The notes under the pieces: generated by a model | What the model was told of the DNA's origin: nothing | Seen by the model: the letters and a program-made list of their open reading frames with translations, nothing else | Database searches by the model: none | Shown: piece after piece, positions 11,329 to 26,000 of the stretch | Position numbering within the stretch: position 1 is the stretch's first letter | Layout: every line of letters begins with the position of its first letter | Assembly: GCA_963580455.1 (NCBI GenBank) | Contig: OY756972.1 | Span: 16,135,001 to 16,199,000, forward strand | Length of the DNA stretch: 64,000 nt | From: Euonymus europaeus | Lineage: Eukaryota; Streptophyta; Magnoliopsida; Celastrales; Celastraceae | Direction: 5' to 3' | Translations under genes and position numbers: made by a program

Positions 11329-14045
11329 ATTTTAACTAAAACAAAGACGTCTTTACTAGAGAGTTCTTTTATATATATAATTTTCTTTTGTACTTGGTCT
11401 GGACCTAACATTCCCCTAGTGCTTCATATAATGTGGTTATGCAACAATGATGTTGATTTCTCTTTGGCCCCAACATATTTTACATGGTACATAAAGCTAT
11501 ACATGAACCCCAAAACCAAAGAATATCATTGGAGGCTTATCAAGAAGCAGAAGATGGCATAGAGACCACTAGTTCTTGACATGTGTATTTCATATTCATT
11601 TCACACAGACTTTAAGCTAGGGTATTCAAAATATTTGTGATCATATATATTGACACATGTGTTCCATTTATGGAGTCAAGCTTGGTGCTAAAAATAATTT
11701 CTTCTTGTGATTTAAGATGCATGGTGCAGTCTCAGGCTATGAAATCAACATGTACTAGAATACTTAGGTTTGCAGGAAGGCCTAGCTGCTCCACATTTTC
11801 ACAATATGCCATCAACTGGTGGGGTGGACAACAATGGTTGGGATGCGGTAAATACACCCAATACTTTTAAATCCAAGTCTAGATAGTGACTAAGCAATCA
11901 AATCAAATGACCAAAAAATTAAAAAAGTTTCTCACGCCTCCAACAATTGACTGGTTGCAAGTTTTTCTTGCTTTCGAATATTTTTTGCCGTGTCATTTAC
12001 TATCAAATCATTAAAGCACATCAAAGTGCTTGGCTTGCACGGTTTCACGTGAATAAAGTTTGTAACAATTTGGACACACTTTGATACAATTTTCACTAAA
12101 AGAGAGCACAGTCAATTCATCCAAATATTTTGCACAAACTAACCCATGAACTATAACCCGTGAATCCCCAAAATGGAAGGAGAGGGAGACTCCCCACTTT
12201 CTTTAAAATTGAGCAGTCTTGGATCAATCCCACCATTCGCTCCCTCCTTGCTTATCTTATTTGTTTCCTCGCTTTTCTAACTCAAAATTCTTTGGTACTT
12301 TTTTTGGAGATTTTTTTGAGCCGCTCCATAAAAACTTGGCTTTATAAATTTCTTAGTTTTCCTTTCAGTAAAGAGGTTGTTACATGTTCCATCTTAAAAT
12401 ATAGGTGGCTTACTCTTTATTGGGTGTGGGCATATGTGGCAAAGTGTCTAAAAAGTCTGCTTAGTCGGTTCATACCACATCTTCTAACTTTGACTGTTTT
12501 TAGTCAGGTGCTGGTTAGTTGATTTTTCTTTGAACTATTAAATCTGCATGTCTAATACTTATAAGTTATGTGTCCATATAGTTTTTGCAATTGATTTATG
12601 TCATTTAATTGGCTTAAAGTACTGACAACCTAGGTTAAACAACTTGTGGTGCTTTTCAACAATACAAGCTCCACATATTTATTTGTGCTTTTTTTCTTTG
12701 TATCGCCATGTTGGTCAGATTATACTTATATTAGGACATTTAATCTGACATTAGTATTATATTTAAGAAATTCAAGCTTCTCAGTGTGGGCGATAGATTT
12801 ATTTATTTTTGTGACATGAAAAATATTCATTTGTGATAGTTCACTGTTTGCTTCACAAGTTTCAAGAAATATATCTTATTTTTGTAAATATAACTGTTCT
12901 GACAGTATTTTGAGGTTCAAATATGAGCATTGATTATTGTTAGGTGTTAAAAGCATCTAATTGTTGGTATTAAAAAGCTTATTCATTTTAAATTGACACA
13001 ATTTACAAGACACCTATTATTGCTTTTGATGAATAAGTAAACTCTTTTGCCTTGTTTTATACTAGAATATGATTTCTTTAAACGATGATTACATTGTTTT
13101 TGTAGCAAAAGATTTAGATATGGTCTCTCAATTGAATATCAGAGACTTCCTTCTCATGACATTTTTACTGAGAGTTGCTGGGTGTTCTGATATTTTCAAA
13201 ATGTATAATTGTTGATGCTTTGTCAGCTCATGATTGCCAAGAACCCCCACTCAACTATTCCGCTTTTCCTTTTCTGGGTTTCTTAGGCAATTCCATCATT
13301 CACCCCAGAACATCTTTTTGAAGCACCATTCGTGGATGATAAGATATTTACAAGTTCAAGCCCTCTCGACATATTGTGCAAATAAAGTATGCATACATCC
13401 TGCACATTCCCAACCCCATCCATGCAGGAGTCTTATACACAACAGTTGTTTACCTTTTATATACAGGTGATAATGAAACAAACTGATTAGGGAAATGGCA
13501 TAATCTTAACCTGACAAATGAATCACATTACATTTTGCTCTACTGATCAGTACAGCCTAACTCCATGTATAAATGCTAAATCCAACTCTGAATCGACTTC
13601 AATATACAAAAATAGAAAATACTCGACTATTAACACAATCAATACCCTTCATGAAACAGCAGACACTAAAACAGCTCAAGTAGAGTCCACATTTCCAAAC
13701 ATAAAAAAGGGTCTCTAATCACAATGTTATGTCAAAGAATCTACATAATTCTGATTCCATTGTGAAGCCATGGGCACAAAAGAATATAATGGCAATTTCT
13801 ATTTCCAAAAAAGAGTGCCATGAATCAGAAATATGACAGGAGCAAGAGAAAAGGGGATATAGAACTCTGATTAAGCTTTAGTTTAAACTATGAAACGCCA
13901 ATTGAACAAATAAAATTATAAAACCAATAAATGAGAACATGAAATGTGATCAAAACTGGAATATTCCGCCACATAAAAAATACATTAGGACCAAAAGAAG
14001 AGACATCAGATGATGTTTTAGTAACAAGTGTTGAACAGTTGCTAA
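11329..14045. other. Intergenic region downstream of BRF1
   Basis: Several short ORFs occur (the longest, 120 codons, at 12160-12522), but none shows a recognisable domain, splice structure or codon pattern. The part nearest 14045 should include the BRF1 3' UTR and poly(A) site on the minus strand; I could not place the cleavage site. Confidence 0.4.
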
Positions 14046-17000
14046 TCATAACCAGTCATCATTATCATCACCTTTGTATATGTTATCGTAATTGTAGTCA
14101 TTATTAACGTCATATCCTTCATCCTGATCGTCATATTCATCTTCAAGCATCAAGTCATCATCCTTGTCCCCTCCCTCCGACTCTCTGGCTTTGTTATCAA
14201 TATCGGATGTCTTTCCATCATTGTCAAGATGTGATTCACTTTTGGATTTCTTGGGTTTCTGCTGAGCCACCAACAAGAAAAAAGAACAGAATAAGCGAAC
14301 CACTATCCACAGTAAAACATGGAAGAGTCATTCAAATTTATGGAGCATAGAAGTTATATGCTAAAGAGTCATAACATAACAGTGGTCTCGAAACCAAAAT
14401 GTCACAAAAGTCAATGATTTAGATGCTTTCACAGCTAATGAATTTTGATCTAAAAAAGTAGCTCTGTAACTCATGGTCAAGTACCAAGTCGTTGAGGATT
14501 TTCCCCCCTTTGCCACTTTTAACCAAGGAGAAGATTTTTCATTAATTGCATATAATAATAGAAATCCCATCAAAAATGAGCATTCTTTGTAACGGAATAG
14601 AGCATCACATTATATTTGTAAATAAATATGCTGAATAAAAATTACATACCATATTAAGTTTGGCCAAGTTTTTATTTTGTCTGTCAACCATCCATATTTG
14701 TAAGATTCTATTTGTTTCCATTATTTTTGTGCCTCCTATGTGCAGGCCTCTTTGACTTTCTTAAACTCTCAAGTACAAATTCAAGTTGTTCTTGAGGTTT
14801 CTAACAAAAATATGAAAATACTGATTATCATGAAAGATCTTAATCTAGAAGCTCCAGGAATGGGGAAGGTTACTGCAAATAAATCGATCCCACCGAATAC
14901 CTTGCCGTGTTCATATGCACATCCAAGCATCGGCATGTGAAATATATACTATTTTATTTGTTCAAATATTGCCTCATATATGAGATGATTTTACAACTCG
15001 AAACAGATGTATAGTTAAGCATTTAAGAAGCTGAAGTGACATACCGGTTCGTCAAAAAGTTTCTCCAATACATCATAGTTTATTTTTGAGCTCAGCCGCT
15101 GCAGGCAAACATATTTATTGATCGTTAAGTTTTCACATATATTTCAGAAAACATAGTTGTATAATGTATTCCAGAAATACTGGTAATATTTTTATTTTTT
15201 TTACTATTGACTTGAGTTGCACAGTGTATCCTACGTTTTTATATAATAAATGAATTATTGAAAAAGAAATTATCAATACCTCTTAAGAACAAGACCATAT
15301 CAATGTTTGTTGTGAGACTGGAGATCCATAATTCTATATGATTTGTTTCAAAGACATCCACCAAGAATGGATGGAAGCATGGAGGAAAGCAATTTGATGG
15401 TAAAGATGATGAGGACATAATGTGCTATACAAATGTCTCCATCTTAAGTTTCTTGATTCTATCCATATCCCTAAAAGGAGAAGAATAAAAATACAAGAGG
15501 AACCAAAGAAAAAAAAACACACCAGCATCATCTACATCATCCTTACCAGAATTATCTTTAAGAAAAGAACAAAAGGCCTCATCCTTTGCCATTGACTTAA
15601 CCCTCCTAAGTACCAATCCGGACCGTTGAAAATAACTACCTCTGGACCAACCAACCAAGTCTTACCCTCAAAAAGAAAATGGTGGGGGCTAAATGCACCC
15701 CACTTTTTCCATTCACACTCCGTGACTAGAAAACCCCATTACAAATTCATCTGAATCTGAGTACACCCTTTTTTTTTTTTTTTCACAAAAAAATTCATTT
15801 GCAACCAATATACATTTCTTTTCAAAAAAACAGAGCACAATTCAGACAAGTCATTCATGGCAGAAAGCTGGTCATTGGGGATGGCCACCATGAGGCCAGA
15901 CCCAGCAAGAGCACTAATGAAGTTCTGGTCTGCATCAAAGAGTTTCACTTTTGGATCCCCTTGTCCTTCAACATTTGCACCACCATCTTCGGTGGCAGTT
16001 TGTGACTCGTCATGGTACCCAGTTAACACCAATTCCATCAACAAGAGATACCAAAAGCCCAAACAAAACTCACTTCAGAAATAATAATAAAAAAACCTAC
16101 CCATTTCTCCCGTTGTTGTATGGAGGGTTTCCAGAAAAAGGGCATGAGTTAAAACTTGAAAGTGAAAGCTTTAACTAAGTGTTTTTTTCTCTTTTCAGGA
16201 GAAACAAAGGAAAAAATCAATCGTTTTTGTTGGTGGGTACCAAGAATTAGATAAAATCCAGCACACCAAAATTGGGAACTTGGGATCGTGTTGTAGATCT
16301 AATTGAAAAAAGGAAACAAGTACTTTTTACAAAAATAAAGTGAAAGGAGATCAGATGAGTGTCTTTACATTCAATATTCCACTATAGCTAAAAAAAAAGG
16401 TTGATTTTCTGAGATGTGCATCAGAAAAAGAGATGTGGAAGTTTCAGATTTGGAAAATAGAGCAAATTCTGTAAACGGAGTGCAAGCAGGAAAACCAGTA
16501 AAATAATGGTGGGGGGTGAATGGGAAAATGGTTGGCTGGGGTGTTTACAGACTAGCTTTTTTTTTATAGATTTTCTGGGGTGTTAATGGAAAAAAGTAGG
16601 GTGCATTTAGCCCCCACCAAGAAAAAATCTAAATCAAAAATTGACAAATGTGCTATCTAGAGTGATAAACTTTTCAATAGTGCCATACATGAAATTACCA
16701 TGAAAGTTACATGCTATTTAAACATATTGTCAATACCTTCTTAATCAACATTTGGTGGGTGGCTTCTGCAGCAGTTTGAGCTGGCAAAGAATTTTTCGCT
16801 TCAGCGGCCCGTTGTTGTTGCTTCTCCTGCCAAAACGGTAAAGAAAGAAGGGAACACACATTTCAATGTATAGATTTGAAAATCTGTAGACTAACATAGC
16901 CTATTTCCTTTTCTTCCCCCACATTATAAATATAAATACTAAACTATATGCAAGATATGGAATGCACATTGACACCTTCAAACTCATCAAATTAAAGCAT

Positions 17001-20000
17001 CATTATACACTTTTGGAACAGATACACGAAATGCCTAAGAGGAAAATTATGAATTATAGAGACATTCATGCTTTATGAGCTGCTCTTATATTTCGAGTAT
17101 CAGATTCCAAACAAATCTTGTATGGAGCATTAAAGTAGCTGTTTTATTTTATCGACAGTATCACGTAGCAGAAGGTGGTGGTTTGGGAAAAGAATACAAT
17201 AATCAAATGCTTCATAACTGTATTTTCCATATTCAATTATTTTAAATGCAAATCCTCTTGAAGTAATGTGCAACATATGAGAAAATGATATATGTACAAA
17301 GAACAATGATGACATAGAAATGCCTAGGAAATTACAGAAACTAGAAGCTATATCGACAAATTGAAGAATTAACACAATTTTGGCAACATCTAACACCCTA
17401 TGGTACAAACATTAAAATCCAACATAATGTATCATATTCCAACATAGACAAGTAGACAGCCAACAAGGACCGAATCTACCTGAGGGCATCGCTAGACAAT
17501 TTGAAGTATTCTTCCAATCATCTTGATGATTGTAAGATATTAAGATTAGTTATTTTGTCATTCAACCCAATACGTTAATTTGTTGGGTTGTGGCGCTTCA
17601 CATCATTTATATGTATTCTAACACTCTCACTCACTCACATGTGGGCTCACTCACATGTGGGTTGGGCAACTATGATGGCCCAACATGTGCACAACAAATG
17701 AGACCCAACACCGGGCTACTCACACAAAAAGGCTCACACTTGGGACAACAACAAATGAGAGTTTAAAGTGCGGAAGCTAAGGCTCAAACGCAAGACCTCC
17801 TACTCCGATACCATATTCATATTAGTTACTGTCATTCAACCCAATAAGTTAACTTGTTGGATTTGGACATTTCACATCATTTATATATATTATACTACTC
17901 CCCTCATGTTTCTAACATAAGACATGATGCAAATATTTTACTTTTATTATGTACTTTTTTCTTCAAGACATCGAAGCAAATTTTATTCAACAAATGCAAA
18001 TGATTTGCGCAAGAAGATTACAAAGGGCAAGACGATCTTACAAAAATAAAAGCATCAAAATTTGTAGTAGTAAACTATATATGTTCAATGGACAGATGAA
18101 TGTTAAGAAAAAAACCTTTCGCGATTTCTGCACAGCTGCTTCAGTTGCAGCAGCAAAATCCCGTGCAGCTTGTAGGCCTTCTGGGCAGTTCCCCATAATG
18201 GCATCATAAACCTGCTTAGCAACAGTTGCAGCAGCTTCTTTTGCTGCTTGCTCCTGCAAATATTTACAGTAGAAGGGACCACTCACGAACTAACTTCATC
18301 GCATGACGGTTTCCAAATTATAACTGAATTGAAAAACTGTTAACATGAAAACAACAACAATGCAACAAATATTTAAAACTTTTAAGATAGACAAAGATAA
18401 AACTTTTCAGGGAATATCACCCTATCAAGAATTGAACTCTGCCCCACTCAACCAAAAAGAACAAGTTAATAACAAAATAAGCCTTCTTTCAGGGAGGCTA
18501 GTAGCTTGATTTATCTGACACGCCAGGGATTTTTTTTCCTTCTTTCTTTTGAACAGAATTACAGGTGATTATAAATAACTAAAAATTCAGGTCAATGCCA
18601 TATACTTAATGAAATATTGAATAAAGATGTAGAACATTCACCTCAAGATATTCCCGGTTCATTTCTTCCCAAATAATCTTTTTGTATTGCTTCTCCTCCT
18701 CATTGTGAAGATAACTGTCAACCTATACCAGTAATCATATTTTCAGTAATGGTTATATGTACATATTGTGTCTGTGCACGCATGTGTATTGTCGACAGAA
18801 TAAATGAAGAATAAAATTTCATTCTAAATATAGACAAACAAAGGAACACAATCCTTAGGCATAAATCGGCATACCATATATCGGTCGTCAAAATTTGTAT
18901 ACCAATAGAAACCAAATACACGAGATAAAACAACAACAAAAAAAAGGAATAAGAATTGACTCTGCACCTCAAGATCGTCAATATCAGAAAAGTTATCTGA
19001 CTCATCACATGATGCTGCACCGCCATCAACTTCATTTGGCATATTACTACCATGGTCATGAATAACTCCAGCTTTAGGAACATCCCCTGCATAATTTCAT
19101 TTTCTGAGATGTAGTTGGGGCCGTTCAAGCAATAATATGTAAAAAAACTAATGAAATAGGATCTTTTTAAAGAACGAAAATAGCACTTGCAAAAAGTAGG
19201 GAAAAAAGCAACTTGCCGGCCATCTCAGGCTTTGAGAACAACTTTTCAGGCTTGCTCATATGTGGGATGTTAGGCTCTTTCTCAATCTACCACGAATGAG
19301 TTAGTTTAAAACTTTAAACTCAAAATTAGACTGACGCAAGTAAACGATAAAATGTTGTGGATACAAATATGAAATATCTATAGAGAAACCAGCAAGACTG
19401 CCAACAAAAGATCAATATGAAACGTAATGCAATCTCTGTCAGAAAAACACTAGTAGAAAACACGAGATGATAATTGATCGCTTCAAATGATAATTGAACC
19501 TACACAACAAAGAATACTCTGTTAAAACTTTTCTAGATAGCTGGTTTGAATGCCTTAAGTTTTGGCATTCATCTTCCGCAGGGACTATATTTGATCATAT
19601 AAATCTTCTCTCCTTGTAATCCGTTTGGGTTGCACCCCCTCGGATTATCCAACAATATCGGACATATGACCCCAGTGTTGTAAAAATCGTCCTAGCCGGT
19701 AGACAGCCAAACTGCCTAGGACCTGCTAGATAAGTCACTCCGCATTAAAAGCTCGCGTTGCACAAACTTTTGAAAATGAAAACACAGTATTGGCTCGTGT
19801 TTTCTACTAGAAAACATAATGCAATCTCTCTCCCTCTCTGATTATCTCACTCTGTTTAGGGTTTTCTAAGTTCGCCACTGCTAGTTCTCCGAATTGGAAG
19901 TCCATCGACCATTTGCCAGTAGCTGTGGTTTTATATCAGAGTCATGGGCCATCATCCAGTCACTGTATATCAGTCACACCCCACCCATTGATTGATCAGA

Positions 20001-23000
20001 AGATCTACAAGCATATCTCCTTTAGCCTCAGCCTTCATGGTGTCTCAAAGCTTCAAGATATTTTCTTGTCTACTACACCCATCATTGCCCTACCACGGGA
20101 TATTCTTCCATCAGTCATATTGGACTTGGACATTGTTTTGGGCTTATGTCTTCATATGTTGGTCACAGTCAATTACTATTTCAGTCAACTACTATCACTC
20201 AAGTTTATACCATGTGTTTCGTGTAATCAGTCTTGCTCTTATATTTAATTTAAATATTTGTTTATTGTCATCTCCACTCAACTGTTGAGAACAGTACAAT
20301 ATCTTTTTAAATGACATTAATCTGATCAATCAATGGCTCTAAACAAAATAAGGAGTACAATATCTTTTTATATGTATTACACACATATACATACATACAT
20401 ACATACATATGTATTGATCTTTTTTAATTTAAAAAAAACTCAAAACTATTAATCCCCGACTAGTCCCCGATTAATCCAATTAATCCCTAGTCCCGGTGAA
20501 CCGCCTAACGATTCTTACAATACTGTAGAACCCTTGCATTCTTTTCATCAGCTTTTTCCTACTTTCAATTTTCAAGTAATATTTCAGTTCCATCAATCCG
20601 AACACCACTCGCATGACAACATTATATGAGGTGCTGGACCCAAATATCCGTTACTCCTCTACAATTGAAAATAATTAGATTCACGACTCCCCTAAACATT
20701 TATTACAAACAGTAATCGCTCTTCTTTGGCAATCGTCAGTGGGTAGAATGTTCCATGAAGCTCTCTCTCTCTCTCTGTATATATATGTATATATGTATCT
20801 ATATAAAGTAGTAATACATATAAGATTTAATAGATTTATTCTATTATTAGTGTTTCATTTCCAGTAGCTGATAGAGATTATTGTCAAATTAGGTAATTTA
20901 CCTTTATTTATTTACATTTTGATTACCTACTTGATTTGTAGGATTTTCTTTTAATTTTGTTTCTATAAATTTTGGTAATTTGCTCTTATAAGGGTTTGAA
21001 GTTTTAGTACTTCTCGGGTGTGAATCCTTTGACATATTAATAAAATTCTCGAGGTTCCTCAAAACTTAACTGTGAACAAACCGATTCAATCCTACATTCC
21101 CTTTGCATTAAAGTAGAACAAGAACAACTTTACTTGTTACTTTCCATGATTGTGCATCTTTCCATAGAAAATCATTTTTCCTTTGCACCTACCCATCCTT
21201 CCCCAACGTCGGCTGCTCATGGCACAACCTTATTTAGGAGGATCTTATGGTACCCAATACACTTCACCAACAATCTGAAGAAGAAAAAAAATTGTAACCA
21301 ATCCAGATCCAATCCTTCTGCAATGTTACTACATCCTTTGTTGTCACAAACTACAACTATAAATACCAACCCCCATTCTTTCCACACTCTGTTGAGCATG
21401 TTCTAAAAAACCATCTAATAAAGTTGTTTCATTCATTTCCTTAGAAATCCGATCATAATACTAGATGCCTTGGTAGCAATTACTCTCCAATACAATCTAC
21501 TCTTTTCATTTTCGTACATCCAAGCCCCACTTCCAAAAAAGACTCAAAACCCAAACTTGGGCATTTTGCAGTTGCATTTTATTTCGTCATGGAAAATGGT
21601 AGAACACAGTGAAACCTCTATTTGCTCCAGTTGTTTTCTACATTATCTCCATAAATAGAATTTCCTCTCTACAGTAGAGCTTCCCCATAAAACTTAAAGC
21701 TGAATGCCCTCCAAATCTCTTGATTTAACCTGACATAGTAAATATTTCCATCAAGCACAGTAGTATATTTGTTTAAATGATCTACATCATTCCTTTTGAT
21801 CAGTTATTCCACTTGCACCACATCATCAACTTTTGAAACCTCCCCGCAATAGAATCATACCTATTGGAAGAGAGCTCACTCTACCCCATTAAATTCATCT
21901 GATTCTGAGGTTTCTTCTTTAATCCCCGAAGAAATTGCCACTTTCAAAAGGTGGGTCAGCATTTTTAGAATAAAAATCCTCTCTGCTCATTTTCTTCACT
22001 AGATTAAACAGTCACTGATTAAAACAACTAATTGCACATAAAAGTAATAAGACTACAAAACGCTGGGAGGGAAAGGAAGCTGGGAGGGAAAAATTGATGA
22101 AGTACATTTACTTGTTCACAGTTTTCTGGCCTCTCGGGAGTAGGTTCACTTTCTACAGAATTTTTCTCCACATGTGCTAAGGCCATTCTCTCCCTCTCAG
22201 CACGCTGGAAAGCTGGAGGGTCTAGTCCCCCATCAAGTCCTCCTGAAACTTTCATGAACTGCAGCAATTAAAATTTCAATTGCAATTAAGAATGATAAAA
22301 ACTATCGTTCAATGCTAAATCATCAAGAAACAAAAGGGCAAGAGAAGGACGTGAGAACTCACTTCATCGTAACAGCTTTTACAAAGCTGGCAAGCAAAAG
22401 GTTGACTGTTCTTATGTGGACAAAGAACCTCCTTTATGTCAGGTACAACTTTTGGTTGTTTCGTTGAATCGCTTTCTCGAAGCTCATAAGCCTTTTCCAT
22501 GAACTCCTCAATCTAGTCACATAAGATGATTTACAATTTCCAAGATATGTCAAAGAAATTTAAAATGCAGAATAGGTACAACTGTACAATGTCAACCCGA
22601 CATGTCATGAGTGAAGCAGTCTAAAGACCTAATTACCATGAGGGCTCCGCACCAAAAGTAAGGTATTGATCACTGTATTGCCATTATTGGTTTCTTTATT
22701 CATCAATATTTTCGTAGTATGTTTAGGAATTACATTGGGCAAAGAAAGGACCAAAATCAAAGAATGACAAGATGAAATTTATACAGGACTTACAAAATTA
22801 TGAAATTTATACGATAATTTCAAAATAATTAAATGTAGGATCACTTTGCTAGCTCTGGGAACTCGTTTTAAATATTAAACAGACATGCACTTAAATCTCT
22901 GAATAAAAATTCAGAGGTCTTATATTCATCTATGTAGCAAGGACACGGACACGGGACACGGATACGTGATTTTTCAAAAAAGTAGGATACGGATACTAAT

Positions 23001-26000
23001 ATATATATATATACAATCAATTTAGTGTGAAATTAATGAAATAAATCTCTAGACATGTATTACTCCTATATTAATGAAATAAAGCAAATATATTATGTTG
23101 ATTTCTTAATCCGGGCAGTGGACAATATAGTATATGAACTTAGAAATCACAATATTGTCTACAAACCCAAATTTCTTTATCTCACTCAAATTTCTTCAAG
23201 GTATTCTATTTTGGCCTTTCGGGTCAAAAAATGGTTTCTATTTAACTTATTTCAATTAAATTACAATAAATATATTACAAAAAGGGTTAAAGTATGGGAC
23301 ACGCGTGTCCCCAAAGTTTCCCAAGCGTGTCCATTAATTAAAAATAAAATAAAAAAGGGACTCTTTTTCACGTGTCCGAGCGTATCTGTGTCCGATACAT
23401 GTCGGACACCGACACTCCGACCAAAAAAGAGTGTCCATGCTTCTTTCTTAGATATTCATCAATAAATCTGAATTATTAGGGTGCTTCCTGACTCAACTGA
23501 CATGCCACATGTCATTCAATTGATAGGAACTTTATAGAAGGTAACCTGAATGAAAATAGCCCACTAGAATAAATGACCTAGCATTTTCTAGCTTTTTGCG
23601 ACTATTGCATTGAAACATATCAGCATATGAAGGCTTGACAGTACATCCTAGGACTGCAACCCATATGGAAAATCCATTATTGACATTGAAATGGAAGTTG
23701 CCTTGGGCCCAAGTCATAAACTTCAAGGCTGAAAACCCTCAGAAGGGTGGTGAGATAATGTCTGCTGAACCATAAACACCACTCTCCAAGATAGTAGTTC
23801 CAAGATGCAACTAAGATCAGGGTCCAAAATGAAGCAACCACGCATTAAAATGTGGGAGCTGGAAATTCACCCTTGTTGGCACTCCCTCTCCATCCAAGGA
23901 AAATTTGTCACATCAGCATCTTGCCAGTTCAAGTCATACTTGCACTGTTACACAAATCACATCCAATAAATATTGAATTACAAAAAACTTAAAGATCCAA
24001 AATCTCTGTCATAAACCTCCTATTCATTTGACTTATGTCAGGCATGGAAAACGTGGCAAGCATCTTGGAGGGAATGACAAACAAGTTGGAGGGAAAAGCA
24101 ATCAAGTTGGAGGGAAGGAAGATGCAGGGATCGAGAAGACCGAAACTTGACTGTGTGTGGGAAACGGGGATAGTCTTTTGAATTTCTTGGTACTAGTCTA
24201 TTTATAGTTTTGTCTGGGTATTATTATGTTATGTGGAGTTTTCTATAGACTGGCGTGTGGGAGAGAACTTGGCCTCTCTAATTGCCTTGTGTGTCTTTGG
24301 TGTAATGTTTCCAATTATTAGTAATTTGCTTCAGTTTACTCTGATCTTATCATTTGGTATCAGAGCGTTCGATCACAAATGGCACCAAAAGTTGATAATA
24401 GGCTCAATGCAGTAGAACAACTGGTGTCGGTGAAATTGGATTTACAAAAGCTAAGTCTTCTGGAACAAAATGTTAAAACAGTATTAGAAAAGCTGAAAGT
24501 ACTGGATGACGTTGACAAATTAGTTCAAAATATGTCCACCATGGCTTCGGCAAGTACTGGAGAGTCTGCGCAGAAGGGAGAAATTGAGGAAAAAAAGAAC
24601 ACCACAGAAGGTTTGGCAGCAGATCAAACCACGGGCTTGGGTGGAAGCGGAAATATAACGCTACGCTATGATTCTTTTAACCGGCGACTGGAGATGCTAG
24701 TGTTTGAGGGAACTAATCCGGAAAGATGGCTATTCCGGGTGGAGAGATACTGCACCCACCACCACTTGACGGAAGCAGAAAAATTGGAGGCGGCGGCAAT
24801 CAGTCTTGATGGTGAAGCCCTAGCTTGGTTCCAGTGGGAAAATAAACAGAGAAGGATACGATCGTGGGCTGAATTAAAAGTAAACCTCTTAGACAGGTTT
24901 CGTTTGACATAGGAGGGAACAGCGTGTGAAAAGTTGCTGGCGTTGAGACAGAAGGGAACCGTACGTGAATATCGCCGGAATTTTGAAGCAATTGCAGCCA
25001 CGATAGAGGAATTACCAGAGGCGGTCTTGGAAGGAGCTTTTAAATAGGTTGAAGAATGAAATTCGTGCTGAAATAAGGATGTTGAAACCAGATGGGCTGG
25101 GCCAGATTATGGAGTTGGCCCAGCGTGTTGAGAATAGGAATAGCACTCTCAAGCCCAAACGTATCTCCACAAATTTTTCTACCCTAGGATTCCACATTGC
25201 TAGCCCATTCTCTTTCACCAACCGACTCATTAGCCCGATGACAAGCCTTATTAAGCCTACGATTGCAACTCAAGCGACCAGTGTGCCAAAGACAGCAGCA
25301 ACAACGATAACTACGACAAACAAATCCACTCAACCATTCTGACGATTATCTGATACGCAGTTGCAGCAAAGAAGGGAGAAATGTTTATGTTTTCGATATG
25401 ATGAGAAGTATTTGATGGGCCATCAATGTAAGAAGAAAATGTTGCAAGTCTTGGTAGTACTAGAAGGAGGAAGAAGATTCACAGCTGATTGAAGAAAGGG
25501 AGGAAGAGGAAGTACAGATCGAAGACAGCATAGGCAAGGTGGCTTAACTATCAATCAATTCTCTCGTCGAATTTTCCAATCCCAAAACTATGAAAGTAAA
25601 GGGTAGGGTTCGAGCCTAGGAGGTGCTAGTGATGATCGACAATGGAGCTACACAACTTTATTTCGGCAAGTTTGGTGAGAAAGTTGGGTTTACCAAAAAT
25701 TCGGACAGCAGAGTATAATGTTACCATGGGGACTGGTTTGACTGTGAGGAGGAATGGACTCTGCAGGGGAGTGGCTTTGAATTTGACTTGTGTGGAAGTA
25801 ATTGATGATTTTTTGCCATTGGAGTTGGAAAATGCTGATGTGATACTGGGTGTGCAATGGCTGGAAACTTTAGGGGGGATGAAAGTTCAAGGTGGGAGGA
25901 GAATACGTGACTTTACAGGGGATCCTAGACTTTGTAACTCTCTGGTGTCTCTTAAGGCTTTCGAAAGGCTATGCGAAAGGAAGGAGAAGGGGTGCTTGTG

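Noticed and set aside
12160..12522. 120-codon plus-strand ORF
   Set aside because: No recognisable domain; hydrophobic, Phe/Leu-rich translation typical of AT-rich noncoding DNA.
15739..16062. 107-codon minus-strand ORF taken as a gene
   Set aside because: Only parts of it are in the glucanase frame. The real homology jumps frame twice, so it is a fragment, not a gene.
18718..19128. 136-codon minus-strand ORF overlapping BRF1 exons 14 and 15
   Set aside because: It is in a different frame from the BRF1 exons and runs through intron sequence; splice-phase evidence favours the BRF1 reading.
19213..19216. GT donor four bases downstream of the BRF1 exon 13 end
   Set aside because: Using it shifts the frame of exon 14, whereas the GC donor keeps it.
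23055..23465. 136-codon plus-strand ORF
   Set aside because: It lies almost wholly within the Mutator-type MITE and is low-complexity; it shows no domain.
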